Shown here: positions 53,885 to 64,000 of the stretch, piece by piece
How positions within the stretch are numbered: position 1 is the stretch's first letter
Layout: every line of letters begins with the position of its first letter
Origin: Bos javanicus
Lineage: Eukaryota > Chordata > Mammalia > Artiodactyla > Bovidae
Length of the DNA stretch: 64,000 bases
Reading direction: 5' to 3'
Assembly (NCBI RefSeq): GCF_032452875.1
Contig: NW_026894342.1
Coordinates: 1-64,000 of the forward strand
Translations under genes and position numbers: made by a program
Notes under the pieces: generated by a model
Databases searched by the model: none
Told to the model about the DNA's origin: nothing
What the model saw: only the letters and a program-made list of their open reading frames with translations

Positions 53885-56396
53885 CTGGGCCTGCTGAGCT
53901 GCGTGATTACTGTCTGCTCATCTGCTTGACAATTGCCAGCTGAGCTGCACGATTCCTGCCTGTCATCTGCTTGACAATTGCCAGCTGTGCTGCGTAATTC
54001 CTGCCTGCTCAGCTGCTTGATTATTGCCAGCTGAGCAGCATGATTCCTCACACCTGAGTTCCATGATTATTGCCTGCTGACTGTTTGATTCGTGCCTACT
54101 CAGCTCTTTGTTTATTGCCTCCAGAGGCACATGATCAGTGTATGATAGCAAACATGATCAGCGCATGATCAGTCACATGATCAGCGCCATTAAGTCACGT
54201 GATCACTACATGATAGTCATGTGATCAGTCCATGCTCAGTCACGGTATCAGTGCATGATCAGCCACGTGATCAGTGCATGATCTGTCACAAGATTAGTGT
54301 ATGATCATCCACGTGATCAGTGCATGGGCAGTCATGTGATCAGTGCATGATATAGACGTGAACAGTGCATGATCAGTCTCGTGATCAGTGCATGATAGCC
54401 ACGTGATCAGTGCATGATCAGTCACCTGATGGGTGTATGATCATTCACGTGACCTGTACATGGTAGCTACATGATCATTGCATGATCAGCCACGTGAGTA
54501 GTGCATGATAGCCACGTGATCACTGCATGATCAGTCACGTGATCAGTGCATGATCAGTCATGTGACCAGTACATGGTAGCTGCGTGATCATGGCATGATC
54601 AGCCACGTGAGCAGTGCATGATAGCCACGTGATCAGTGCATGATCAGACACGTGATCAGTGCATGATCAGTCACGTGATCAGTGCATGATCAGCCACGTG
54701 ATCAGTGCATGACCAGGCACGTGATCAGTGTATGTCCAGCCAAGTGATCAGTGCATGATAGCCACGTGATCAGTGCATGATCAGTCACGTGATCAGTGCA
54801 TGATCAGTTATGTGATCAGTGTATGATCAGCCACGTGATCAGTGCATGATCAGCCACGTGATCAGTGCATGATCAATTACGTGATCAGTGCATGATCAGT
54901 CACGTGATCAGTGCATGGTAGCTACGTGATCAGTGCATGATCAGCCACGTGATCAGTGCATGATAGCCACGTGATCAGTGCATGATAGCCACGTGATCAG
55001 TGCATGATCAGTCATGTGATACGTGTGTGATCAGCCACGTGATCAGTGCATGATAGCCACGTGATCAGTGCATGATGCCACGTGATCAGTGCATGATAGT
55101 CACGTGATCAGTGCATGATCAGCCACGTGATCAGTGCATGATCAGCCACGTGATCAGTGCATGATAGCCACGTGATCAGTGCATGATCAGTCACGTGATC
55201 AGTGCATGATCAGCCACGTGATCAGTGCATGATCAGACACGTGATCAGTGCATGATCAGTCACGTGATCAGTGCATGATCAGCCACGTGATCAGTGCATG
55301 ATCAGGCACGTGATCAGTGTATGATCAGCCACGTGATCAGTGCATGATAGCCACGTGATCAGTGCATGATCAGTCACGTGATCAGTGCATGATCAGTCAT
55401 GTGATCAGTGCATGATCAGCCACGTGATCAGTGCATGATCAGCCACATGATCAGTGCATGATCAATTACGTGATCAGTGCATGATCAGTCACGTGACCAG
55501 TACATGGTAGCTACGTGATCATTGCTGATCAGCCACGTGATCAGTGCATGATAGCCACGTGATCAGTGCATGATAGCCACGTGATCAGTGCATGATAGCC
55601 ACGTGATCAGTGCATGATCAGTCATGTGATACGTGTGATCAGCCACGTGATCAGTGCATGATATCCACGTGATCAGTGCATGACAGCCACGTGATCAGTG
55701 CATGAGAGCCACGTGATCAGTGCATGATCAGTCACGTGATACATGTGTGATCAGCCACGTGATCAGTGCATGATGAGCCACGTGATCAGTGCAGGATCAA
55801 TTACGTGATCAGTGCATGATCAGTCACGTGACCAGTACATGGTTGCTACGTGATCGTTGCATGATCAGCCACGTGAGCAGAGCATGATAGCCACGTGATC
55901 AGTGCATGATCAGTCACGTGATCAGTACATGATCAGTCACGTGAACAGTGCATGATCATTTACGTGATCTTTGCATGATCAGTCACGTGACCAGTATATG
56001 GTTGCTACGTGATCATTCCATGACGAGCCACGTGAGCAGTGCATAATAGCCACGTGATGTGTGCATGAGTTACGTGAGCAGAGTATGATCAGCCACGTGA
56101 TCAGTGCATGAGTGCCACGTGATCAGTGCAGGATATGTCACGTGACAGGTGTGTGATCAGCCACGTGAACAGTGCATGTTCAGCCACGTGATCAGTGCAT
56201 GATAGCCACGTGATCAGTGCATGATCAGTTACGTGAGCAGTGTATGATCAGCCACGTGATCAGTGCATGGTCAGACACGTGAACAGTGTATGATCAGCCA
56301 CGTGATCAGTGCATGATATCCAGGTGATCAGTGCATGATCATCACGTGATCAGTGTATGATCAGCCACGTGAACAGTGCATGCTCAGTCACGTGAT
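53885..56396. repeat. HOR unit 31 (2512 bp), expanded
   Basis: The core is at 53885-54130. It repeats the expansion of unit 30: GATACGTG begins at 55018 and again at 55628, 610 bp apart. M10 has GCAGGATATG plus GCATAATAGCC near 56041, the latter shared with unit 32 only. The GATATCCAAG monomer reads GATATCCAGG. Confidence 0.92.
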
Positions 56397-58300
56397 CTGG
56401 GCCTGCTAAGCTGCGTAATTACTGTCTGCTCATCTGCTTGACAATTGCCAGCTGAGCTGCACGATTCCTGCCTGTCATCTGCTTGACAATTGCCAGCTGT
56501 GCTGCGTAATTCCTGCCTGCTCAGCTGCTTGATTATTGCCAGCTGAGCAGCATGATTCCTCACACCTGAGTTCCATGATTATTGCCTGCTGACTGTTTGA
56601 TTCGTGCCTACTCAGCTCTTTGTTTATTGCCTCCAGAGGCACATGATCAGTGTATGATAGCAAACATGATCAGCGCATGATCAGTCACATGATCAGCGCC
56701 ATTAAGTCACGTGATCACTACATGATAGTCATGTGATCAGTCCATGCTCAGTCACGGTATCAGTGCATGATCAGCCACGTGATCAGTGCATGATCTGTCA
56801 CAAGATTAGTGTATGATCATCCACGTGATCAGTGCATGGGCAGTCATGTGATCAGTGCATGATATAGACGTGAACAGTGCATGATCAGTCTCGTGATCAG
56901 TGCATGATAGCCACGTGATCAGTGCATGATCAGTCACCTGATGGGTGTATGATCATTCACGTGACCTGTACATGGTAGCTACATGATCATTGCATGATCA
57001 GCCACGTGAGTAGTTCATGATAGCCACGTGATCACTGCATGATCAGTCACGTGATCAGTGCATGATCAGTCATGTGACCAGTACATGGTAGCTGCGTGAT
57101 CATGGCATGATCAGCCACGTGAGCAGTGCATGATAGCCACGTGATCAGTGCATGATCAGACACGAGATCAGTGCATGATCAGTCACGTGATCAGTGCATG
57201 ATCAGCCACGTGATCAGTGCATGACCAGGCACGTGATCAGTGTATGTCCAGCCAAGTGATCAGTGCATGATAGCCACGTGATCAGTGCATGATCAGTCAC
57301 GTGATCAGTGCATGATCAGTTATGTGATCAGTGTATGATCAGCCACGTGATCAGTGCATGATCAGCCACATGATCAGTGCATGATCAATTACGTGATCAG
57401 TGCATGATCAGTCACGTGACCAGTACATGGTAGCTACGTGATCATTGCCTGATCAGCCACGTGATCAGTGCATGATAGCCACGTGATCAGTGCATGATAG
57501 CCACGTGATCAGTGCATGATCAGTCATGTGATACGTGTGTGATCAGCCACGTGATCAGTGCATGATATCCACGTGATCAGTGCATGACAGCCACGTGATC
57601 AGTGCATGAGAGCCACGGGATCAGTGCATGATCAGTCACGTGATACATGTGTGATCAGCCACGTGATCAGTGCATGATGAGCCACGTGATCAGTGCAGGA
57701 TCAATTACGTGATCAGTGCATGATCAGTCACGTGACCAGTACATGGTTGCTACGTGATCGTTGCATGATCAGCCACGTGAGCAGAGCATGATAGCCACGT
57801 GATCAGTGCATGATCAGTCACGTGATCAGTACATGATCAGTCACGTGAACAGTGCATGATCATTTACGTGATCTTTGCATGATCAGTCACGTGACCAGTA
57901 TATGGTTGCTACGTGATCATTCCATGACGAGCCACGTGAGCAGTGCATAATAGCCACGTGATGTGTGCATGAGTTACGTGAGCAGAGTATGATCAGCCAC
58001 GTGATCAGTGCATGAGTGCCACGTGATCAGTGCAGGATATGTCACGTGACAGGTGTGTGATCAGCCACGTGAACAGTGCATGTTCAGCCACGTGATCAGT
58101 GCATGATAGCCACGTGATCAGTGCATGATCAGTTACGTGAGCAGTGTATGATCAGCCACGTGATCAGTGCATGGTCAGACACGTGAACAGTGTATGATCA
58201 GCCACGTGATCAGTGCATGATATCCAAGTGATCAGTGCATGATCATCACGTGATCAGTGTATGATCAGCCACGTGAACAGTGCATGCTCAGTCACGTGAT
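56397..58300. repeat. HOR unit 32 (1904 bp), complete
   Basis: The core is at 56397-56642, with two private changes near its left edge (CCTGCTAAGCTGCGTAATTA). All modules are in order without the 612-bp expansion. M10 has both GCATAATAGCC near 57946 and GCAGGATATG near 58032, linking it to unit 31 despite the difference in length. Confidence 0.93.
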
Positions 58301-60156
58301 CTGGGCCTGCTGAGCTGCGTGATTACTGTCTGCTCATCTGCTTGACAATTGCCAGCTGAGCTGCACGATTCCTGCCTGTCATCTGCTTGACAATTGCCAG
58401 CTGTGCTGCGTAATTCCTGCCTGCTCAGCTGCTTGATTATTGCCAGCTGAGCAGCATGATTCCTCACACCTGAGTTCCATGATTATTGCCTGCTGACTGT
58501 TTGATTCGTGCCTACTCAGCTCTTTGTTTATTGCCTCCAGAGGCACATGATCAGTGTATGATAGCAAACATGATCAGCGCATGATCAGTCACATGATCAG
58601 CGCCATTAAGTCACGTGATCACTACATGATAGTCATGTGATCAGTCCATGCTCAGTCACGGTATCAGTGCATGATCAGCCACGTGATCAGTGCATGATCT
58701 GTCACAAGATTAGTGTATGATCATCCACGTGATCAGTGCATGGGCAGTCATGTGATCAGTGCATGATATAGACGTGAACAGTGCATGATCAGTCTCGTGA
58801 TCAGTGCATGATAGCCACGTGATCAGTGCATGATCAGTCACCTGATGGGTGTATGATCATTCACGTGACCTGTACATGGTAGCTACATGATCATTGCATG
58901 ATCAGCCACGTGAGTAGTTCATGATAGCCACGTGATCACTGCATGATCAGTCACGTGATCAGTGCATGATCAGTCATGTGACCAGTACATGGTAGCTGCG
59001 TGATCATGGCATGATCAGCCACGTGAGCAGTGCATGATAGCCACGTGATCAGTGCATGATCAGTCACGTGATCAGTGCATGATCAGCCACGTGATCAGTG
59101 CATGATCAGGCACGTGATCAGTGTATGTCAGCCAAGTGATCAGTGCATGATAGCCACGTGATCAGTGCATGATCAGTCACGTGATCAGTGCATGATCAGT
59201 TATGTGATCAGTGTATGATCAGCCACGTGATCAGTGCATGATCAGCCACATGATCAGTGCATGATCAATTACGTGATCAGTGCATGATCAGTCACGTGAC
59301 CAGTACATGGTAGCTACGTGATCATTGCCTGATCAGCCACGTGATCAGTGCATGATAGCCACGTGATCAGTGCATGATAGCCACGTGATCAGTGCATGAT
59401 CAGTCATGTGATACGTGTGTGATCAGCCACGTGATCAGTGCATGATATCCACGTGATCAGTGCATGACAGCCACGTGATCAGTGCATGATAGCCACGGGA
59501 TCAGTGCATGATCAGTCACGTGATACATGTGTGATCAGCCACGTGATCAGTGCATGATGAGCCACGTGATCAGTGCAGGATCAATTACGTGATCAGTGCA
59601 TGATCAGTCACGTGACCAGTACATGGTTGCTACGTGATCGTTGCATGATCAGCCACGTGAGCAGAGCATGATAGCCACGTGATCAGTGCATGATCAGTCA
59701 CGTGATCAGTACATGATCAGTCACGTGAACAGTGCATGATCATTTACGTGATCTTTGCATGATCAGTCACGTACCAGTATATGGTTGCTACGTGATCATT
59801 CCATGCGAGCCACGTGAGCAGTGCATGATAGCCACGTGATGTGTGCATGAGTTACGTGAGCAGAGTATGATCAGCCACGTGATCAGTGCATGAGTGCCAC
59901 GTGATCAGTGCATGATATGTCACGTGACAGGTGTGTGATCAGCCACGTGAACAGTGCATGTTCAGCCACGTGATCAGTGCATGATAGCCACGTGATCAGT
60001 GCATGATCAGTTACGTGAGCAGTGTATGATCAGCCACGTGATCAGTGCATGGTCAGACACGTGAACAGTGTATGATCAGCCACGTGATCAGTGCATGATC
60101 ATCACGTGATCAGTGTATGATCAGCCACGTGAACAGTGCATGCTCAGTCACGTGAT
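58301..60156. repeat. HOR unit 33 (1856 bp), nearly complete
   Basis: The core is at 58301-58546. The M6 monomer CAGACACG is missing, as is the M10 monomer GATATCCAAG; together these explain the 48-bp shortfall. M9 carries two single-base losses, CGTACCAG near 59770 and CATGCGAGCC near 59802. Confidence 0.92.
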
Positions 60157-62058
60157 CTGGGCCTGCTGAGCTGCGTGATTACTGTCTGCTCATCTGCTTG
60201 ACAATTGCCAGCTGAGCTGCACGATTCCTGCCTGTCATCTGCTTGACAATTGCCAGCTGTGCTGCGTAATTCCTGCCTGCTCAGCTGCTTGATTATTGCC
60301 AGCTGAGCAGCATGATTCCTCACACCTGAGTTCCATGATTATTGCCTGCTGACTGTTTGATTCGTGCCTACTCAGCTCTTTGTTTATTGCCTCCAGAGGC
60401 ACATGATCAGTGTATGATAGCAAACATGATCAGCGCATGATCAGTCACATGATCAGCGCCATTAAGTCACGTGATCACTACATGATAGTCATGTGATCAG
60501 TCCATGCTCAGTCACGGTATCAGTGCATGATCAGCCACGTGATCAGTGCATGATCTGTCACAAGATTAGTGTATGATCATCCACGTGATCAGTGCACGGG
60601 CAGTCATGTGATCAGTGCATGATATAGACGTGAACAGTGCATGATCAGTCTCGTGATCAGTGCATGATAGCCACGTGATCAGTGCATGATCAGTCACCTG
60701 ATGGGTGTATGATCATTCACGTGACCTGTACATGGTAGCTACATGATCATTGCATGATCAGCCACGTGAGTAGTTCATGATAGCCACGTGATCACTGCAT
60801 GATCAGTCACGTGATCAGTGCATGATCAGTCATGTGACCAGTACATGGTAGCTGCGTGATCATGGCATGATAAGCCACGTGATCAGTGCATGATAGCCAC
60901 GTGATCAGTGCATGATCAGTCACGTGATCAGTGCATGATCAGCCACGTGATCAGTGCATGATCAGCCACGTGATCAGTGCATGACCAGCACGTGATCAGT
61001 GTATGTCAGCCAAGTGATCAGTGCATGATAGCCACGTGATCAGTGCATGATCAGTCACGTGATCAGTGCATGATCAGTTATGTGATCAGTGTATGATCAG
61101 CCACGTGATCAGTGCATGATCAGCCACATGATCAGTGCATGATCAATTACGTGATCAGTGCATGATCAGTCACGTGACCAGTACATGGTAGCTACGTGAT
61201 CATTGCATGATAAGCCACGTGATCAGTGCATGATAGCCACGTGATCAGTGCATGATAGCCACGTGATCAGTGCATGATAGCCACGTGATCAGTGCATGAT
61301 CAGTCATGTGATACGTGTGTGATCAGCCACGTGATCAGTGCATGATATCCACGTGATCAGTGCATGACAGCCACGTGATCAGTGCATGAGAGCCACGTGA
61401 TCAGTGCATGATCAGTCACGTGATACATGTGTGATCAGCCACGTGATCAGTGCATGATGAGCCACGTGATCAGTGCAGGATCAATTACGTGATCAGTGCA
61501 TGATCAGTCACGTGACCAGTACATGGTTGCTACGTGATCGTTGCATGATCAGCCACGTGAGCAGAGCATGATAGCCACGTGATCAGTGCATGATCAGTCA
61601 CGTGATCAGTACATGATCAGTCACGTGAACAGTGCATGATCATTTACGTGATCTTTGCATGATCAGTCACGTTACCAGTATATGGTTGCTACGTGATCAT
61701 TCCATGACGAGCCACGTGAGCAGTGCATGATAGCCACGTGATGTGTGCATGAGTTACGTGAGCAGAGTATGATCAGCCACGTGATCAGTGCATGAGTGCC
61801 ACGTGATCAGTGCATGATATGTCACGTGACAGGTGTGTGATCAGCCACGTGAACAGTGCATGTTCAGCCACGTGATCAGTGCATGATAGCCACGTGATCA
61901 GTGCATGATCAGTTACGTGAGCAGTGTATGATCAGCCACGTGATCAGTGCATGGTCAGACACGTGAACAGTGTATGATCAGCCACGTGATCAGTGCATGA
62001 TCATCACGTGATCAGTGTATGATCAGCCACGTGAACAGTGCATGCTCAGTCACGTGAT
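60157..62058. repeat. HOR unit 34 (1902 bp)
   Basis: The core is at 60157-60402. M5 is followed by GATAAGCC near 60869. M6 has GACCAGCACG and TGTCAGCCAAG. One extra 22-bp GATAGCC monomer before M8 offsets the loss of GATATCCAAG in M10, so the length is near 1,904 by compensation. Confidence 0.92.
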
Positions 62059-63961
62059 CTGGGCCTGCTGAGCTGCGTGATTACTGTCTGCTCATCTGCT
62101 TGACAATTGCCAGCTGAGCTGCACGATTCCTGCCTGTCATCTGCTTGACAATTGCCAGCTGTGCTGCGTAATTCCTGCCTGCTCAGCTGCTTGATTATTG
62201 CCAGCTGAGCAGCATGATTCCTCACACCTGAGTTCCATGATTATTGCCTGCTGACTGTTTGATTCGTGCCTACTCAGCTCTTTGTTTATTGCCTCCAGAG
62301 GCACATGATCAGTGTATGATAGCAAACATGATCAGCGCATGATCAGTCACATGATCAGCGCCATTAAGTCACGTGATCACTACATGATAGTCATGTGATC
62401 AGTCCATGCTCAGTCACGGTATCAGTGCATGATCAGCCACGTGATCAGTGCATGATCTGTCACAAGATTAGTGTATGATCATCCACGTGATCAGTGCACG
62501 GGCAGTCATGTGATCAGTGCATGATATAGACGTGAACAGTGCATGATCAGTCTCGTGATCAGTGCATGATAGCCACGTGATCAGTGCATGATCAGTCACC
62601 TGATGGGTGTATGATCATTCACGTGACCTGTACATGGTAGCTACATGATCATTGCATGATCAGCCACGTGAGTAGTTCATGATAGCCACGTGATCACTGC
62701 ATGATCAGTCACGTGATCAGTGCATGATCAGTCATGTGACCAGTACATGGTAGCTGCGTGATTATGGCATGATCAGCCACGTGATCAGTGCATGATAGCC
62801 ACGTGCTCAGTGCATGATCAGACACGAGATCAGTGCATGATCAGTCACGTGATCAGTGCATGATCAGCCACGTGATCAGTGCATGACCAGCACGTGATCA
62901 GTGTATGTCCAGCCAAGTGATCAGTGCATGATAGCCACGTGATCAGTGCATGATCAGTCACGTGATCAGTGCATGATCAGTTATGTGATCAGTGTATGAT
63001 CAGCCACGTGATCAGTGCATGATCAGCCACATGATCAGTGCATGATCAATTACGTGATCAGTGCATGATCAGTCACGTGACCAGTACATGGTAGCTACGT
63101 GATCATTGCCTGATCAGCCACGTGATCAGTGCATGATAGCCACGTGATCAGTGCATGATAGCCACGTGATCAGTGCATGATAGCCACGTGATCAGTGCAT
63201 GATCAGTCATGTGATACGTGTGTGATCAGCCACGTGATCAGTGCATGATATCCACGTGATCAGTGCATGACAGCCACGTGATCAGTGCATGAGAGCCACG
63301 GGATCAGTGCATGATCAGTCACGTGATACATGTGTGATCAGCCACGTGATCAGTGCATGATGAGCCACGTGATCAGTGCAGGATCAATTACGTGATCAGT
63401 GCATGATCAGTCACGTGACCAGTACATGGTTGCTACGTGATCGTTGCATGATCAGCCACGTGAGCAGAGCATGATAGCCACGTGGTCAGTGCATGATCAG
63501 TCACGTGATCAGTACATGATCAGTCACGTGAACAGTGCATGATCATTTACGTGATCTTTGCATGATCAGTCACGTTACCAGTATATGGTTGCTACGTGAT
63601 CATTCCATGACGAGCCACGTGAGCAGTGCATGATAGCCACGTGATGTGTGCATGAGTTACGTGAGCAGAGTATGATCAGCCACGTGATCAGTGCATGAGT
63701 GCCACGTGATCAGTGCAGGATATGTCACGTGACAGGTGTGTGATCAGCCACGTGAACAGTGCATGTTCAGCCACGTGATCAGTGCATGATAGCCACGTGA
63801 TCAGTGCATGATCAGTTACGTGAGCAGTGTATGATCAGCCACGTGATCAGTGCATGGTCAGACACGTGAACAGTGTATGATCAGCCACGTGATCAGTGCA
63901 TGATCATCACGTGATCAGTGTATGATCAGCCACGTGAACAGTGCATGCTCAGTCACGTGAT
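62059..63961. repeat. HOR unit 35 (1903 bp), last complete unit
   Basis: The core is at 62059-62304. All modules are present, with GACCAGCACG in M6, an extra GATAGCC monomer before M8 near 63181, GCAGGATATG in M10 near 63717, and no GATATCCAAG monomer. M5 has a private GATTATGG change near 62761. Perfect GTCACGTGAC palindromes lie at 63072-63081, 63410-63419 and 63724-63733. Confidence 0.92.
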
Positions 63962-64000
63962 CTGGGCCTGCTGAGCTGCGTGATTACTGTCTGCTCATCT
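63962..64000. repeat. Start of a 36th core, cut by the window end
   Basis: The first 39 bases of a core (CTGGGCCTGCTGAG onward to TGCTCATCT) match the left edge of the other copies. They show that the array continues downstream in the same orientation and phase. Confidence 0.95.

Larger units (their letters stand above)
1..64000. repeat. Higher-order satellite DNA array of 22-23 bp monomers (probable bovine 1.706 satellite III type)
   Basis: The window is a head-to-tail array of a monomer made of halves GATCAGCCACGT and GATCAGTGCAT, with 22-bp (GATAGCC) and 23-bp forms intermixed. Variant monomers occur in a fixed order after each 246-bp core. M1 is CCATTAAGTCACG. M2 is CACAAGATTAG to AGTCTCGTG. 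M3 is CACCTGATGGGTG and GACCTGTACATGG. M4 is GAGTAGTTCATG. M5 is CATGTGACCAGTACATGG and GGTAGCTGCG. M6 is CAGACACGAG, GACCAGGCACG and TGTCCAGCCAAG. M7 is AGTTATGTG, CAATTACG and GGTAGCTACG. M8 is GATACGTGTGTG to GCAGGATCAATTACG. M9 is GGTTGCTACG to CAGTATATGG. M10 is GATGTGTGCATGAG to CATGCTCAGTCACG. Established family knowledge, from recall: the bovine 1.706 satellite has a 23-bp prototype and long patchwork units. Inference: centromeric or pericentromeric heterochromatin. No array edge is seen, so the array extends beyond both ends. Confidence 0.97.

Noticed and set aside
965..62325. 35 minus-strand frames of 62 or 92 codons as a gene family
   Set aside because: They lie in the homogenised core, differ mostly by residue-changing substitutions, lack a recognisable domain or signal, and two are altered by frameshift. 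Repeat copying explains their presence.
1..64000. CRISPR array
   Set aside because: The 22-23 bp repeats are directly abutted, with no unique spacers, no leader and no cas genes.
1..64000. Bacterial GATC cluster, such as an origin or SeqA-binding region
   Set aside because: GATC density comes from the monomer itself over at least 64 kb without any bacterial gene or DnaA box pattern.
1..64000. Entire window as an assembly artefact from collapsed or looped repeats
   Set aside because: Units carry private variants, module differences and nested shared markers, which a looped assembly would not create. Local errors remain possible.
1..64000. Functional promoters or enhancers built from CACGTG sites
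   Set aside because: The hexamer is part of the repeated monomer and no transcription unit is nearby. Reported as a finding, not annotated as regulatory sites.

Overview
This window is satellite DNA from end to end. I see no gene, RNA gene, transposable element or ordinary single-copy sequence. The basic unit is a 22-23 bp monomer made of a 12-bp half (GATCAGCCACGT) followed by an 11-bp half (GATCAGTGCAT). It is repeated roughly 2,400 times by simple arithmetic. Its usual variants are GATCAGTC for GATCAGCC, and a 22-bp form with GATAGCC.

The organism is a eukaryote, most likely a cow or another bovid. Read on the minus strand, the monomer begins GATCACGTG and ends CTGATCATGCACT. This matches my memory of the 23-bp prototype of the bovine 1.706 g/cm3 satellite (satellite III), a centromeric/pericentromeric array known for long patchwork repeat units and PvuII-containing segments. 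That assignment is from recall, not from a search. The window itself shows the satellite, not the species.

Layout: 35 complete copies of a 245-246 bp diverged 'core' (first at 887-1132, last at 62059-62304) punctuate the array, and a 36th starts at 63962. Each core plus the following satellite forms one higher-order repeat (HOR) unit, all in the same orientation. Complete units are about 1,904 bp. They carry a fixed order of variant monomers, which I label M1 to M10 (defined in the array entry). Other unit lengths (1,025, 1,358, 1,518, about 1,720-1,744, about 1,810, 2,309, about 2,514 bp) come mainly from loss or duplication of whole runs of monomers.

Region by region: 1 to about 8.5 kb is an irregular patchwork in which M blocks are missing, repeated or out of order. 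From 8.5 to 16 kb the units become nearly complete. From 16 to 28 kb there are short/long unit pairs (1,358 + about 1,810 bp) and a very short unit. From 28 to 47.6 kb the array is regular, mostly 1,720-1,744 bp units. From 47.6 to 64 kb units are about 1,856-1,904 bp, with two adjacent 2.5-kb units at 51.4-56.4 kb.

The interest lies in the array's architecture and history: an in-register block of a second monomer family, module-level deletions and duplications, shared variants between distant units, and a CACGTG E-box with the only consensus CpG in nearly every monomer. I found no protein-coding or defence-type system, and the short open frames are by-products of the repeat.
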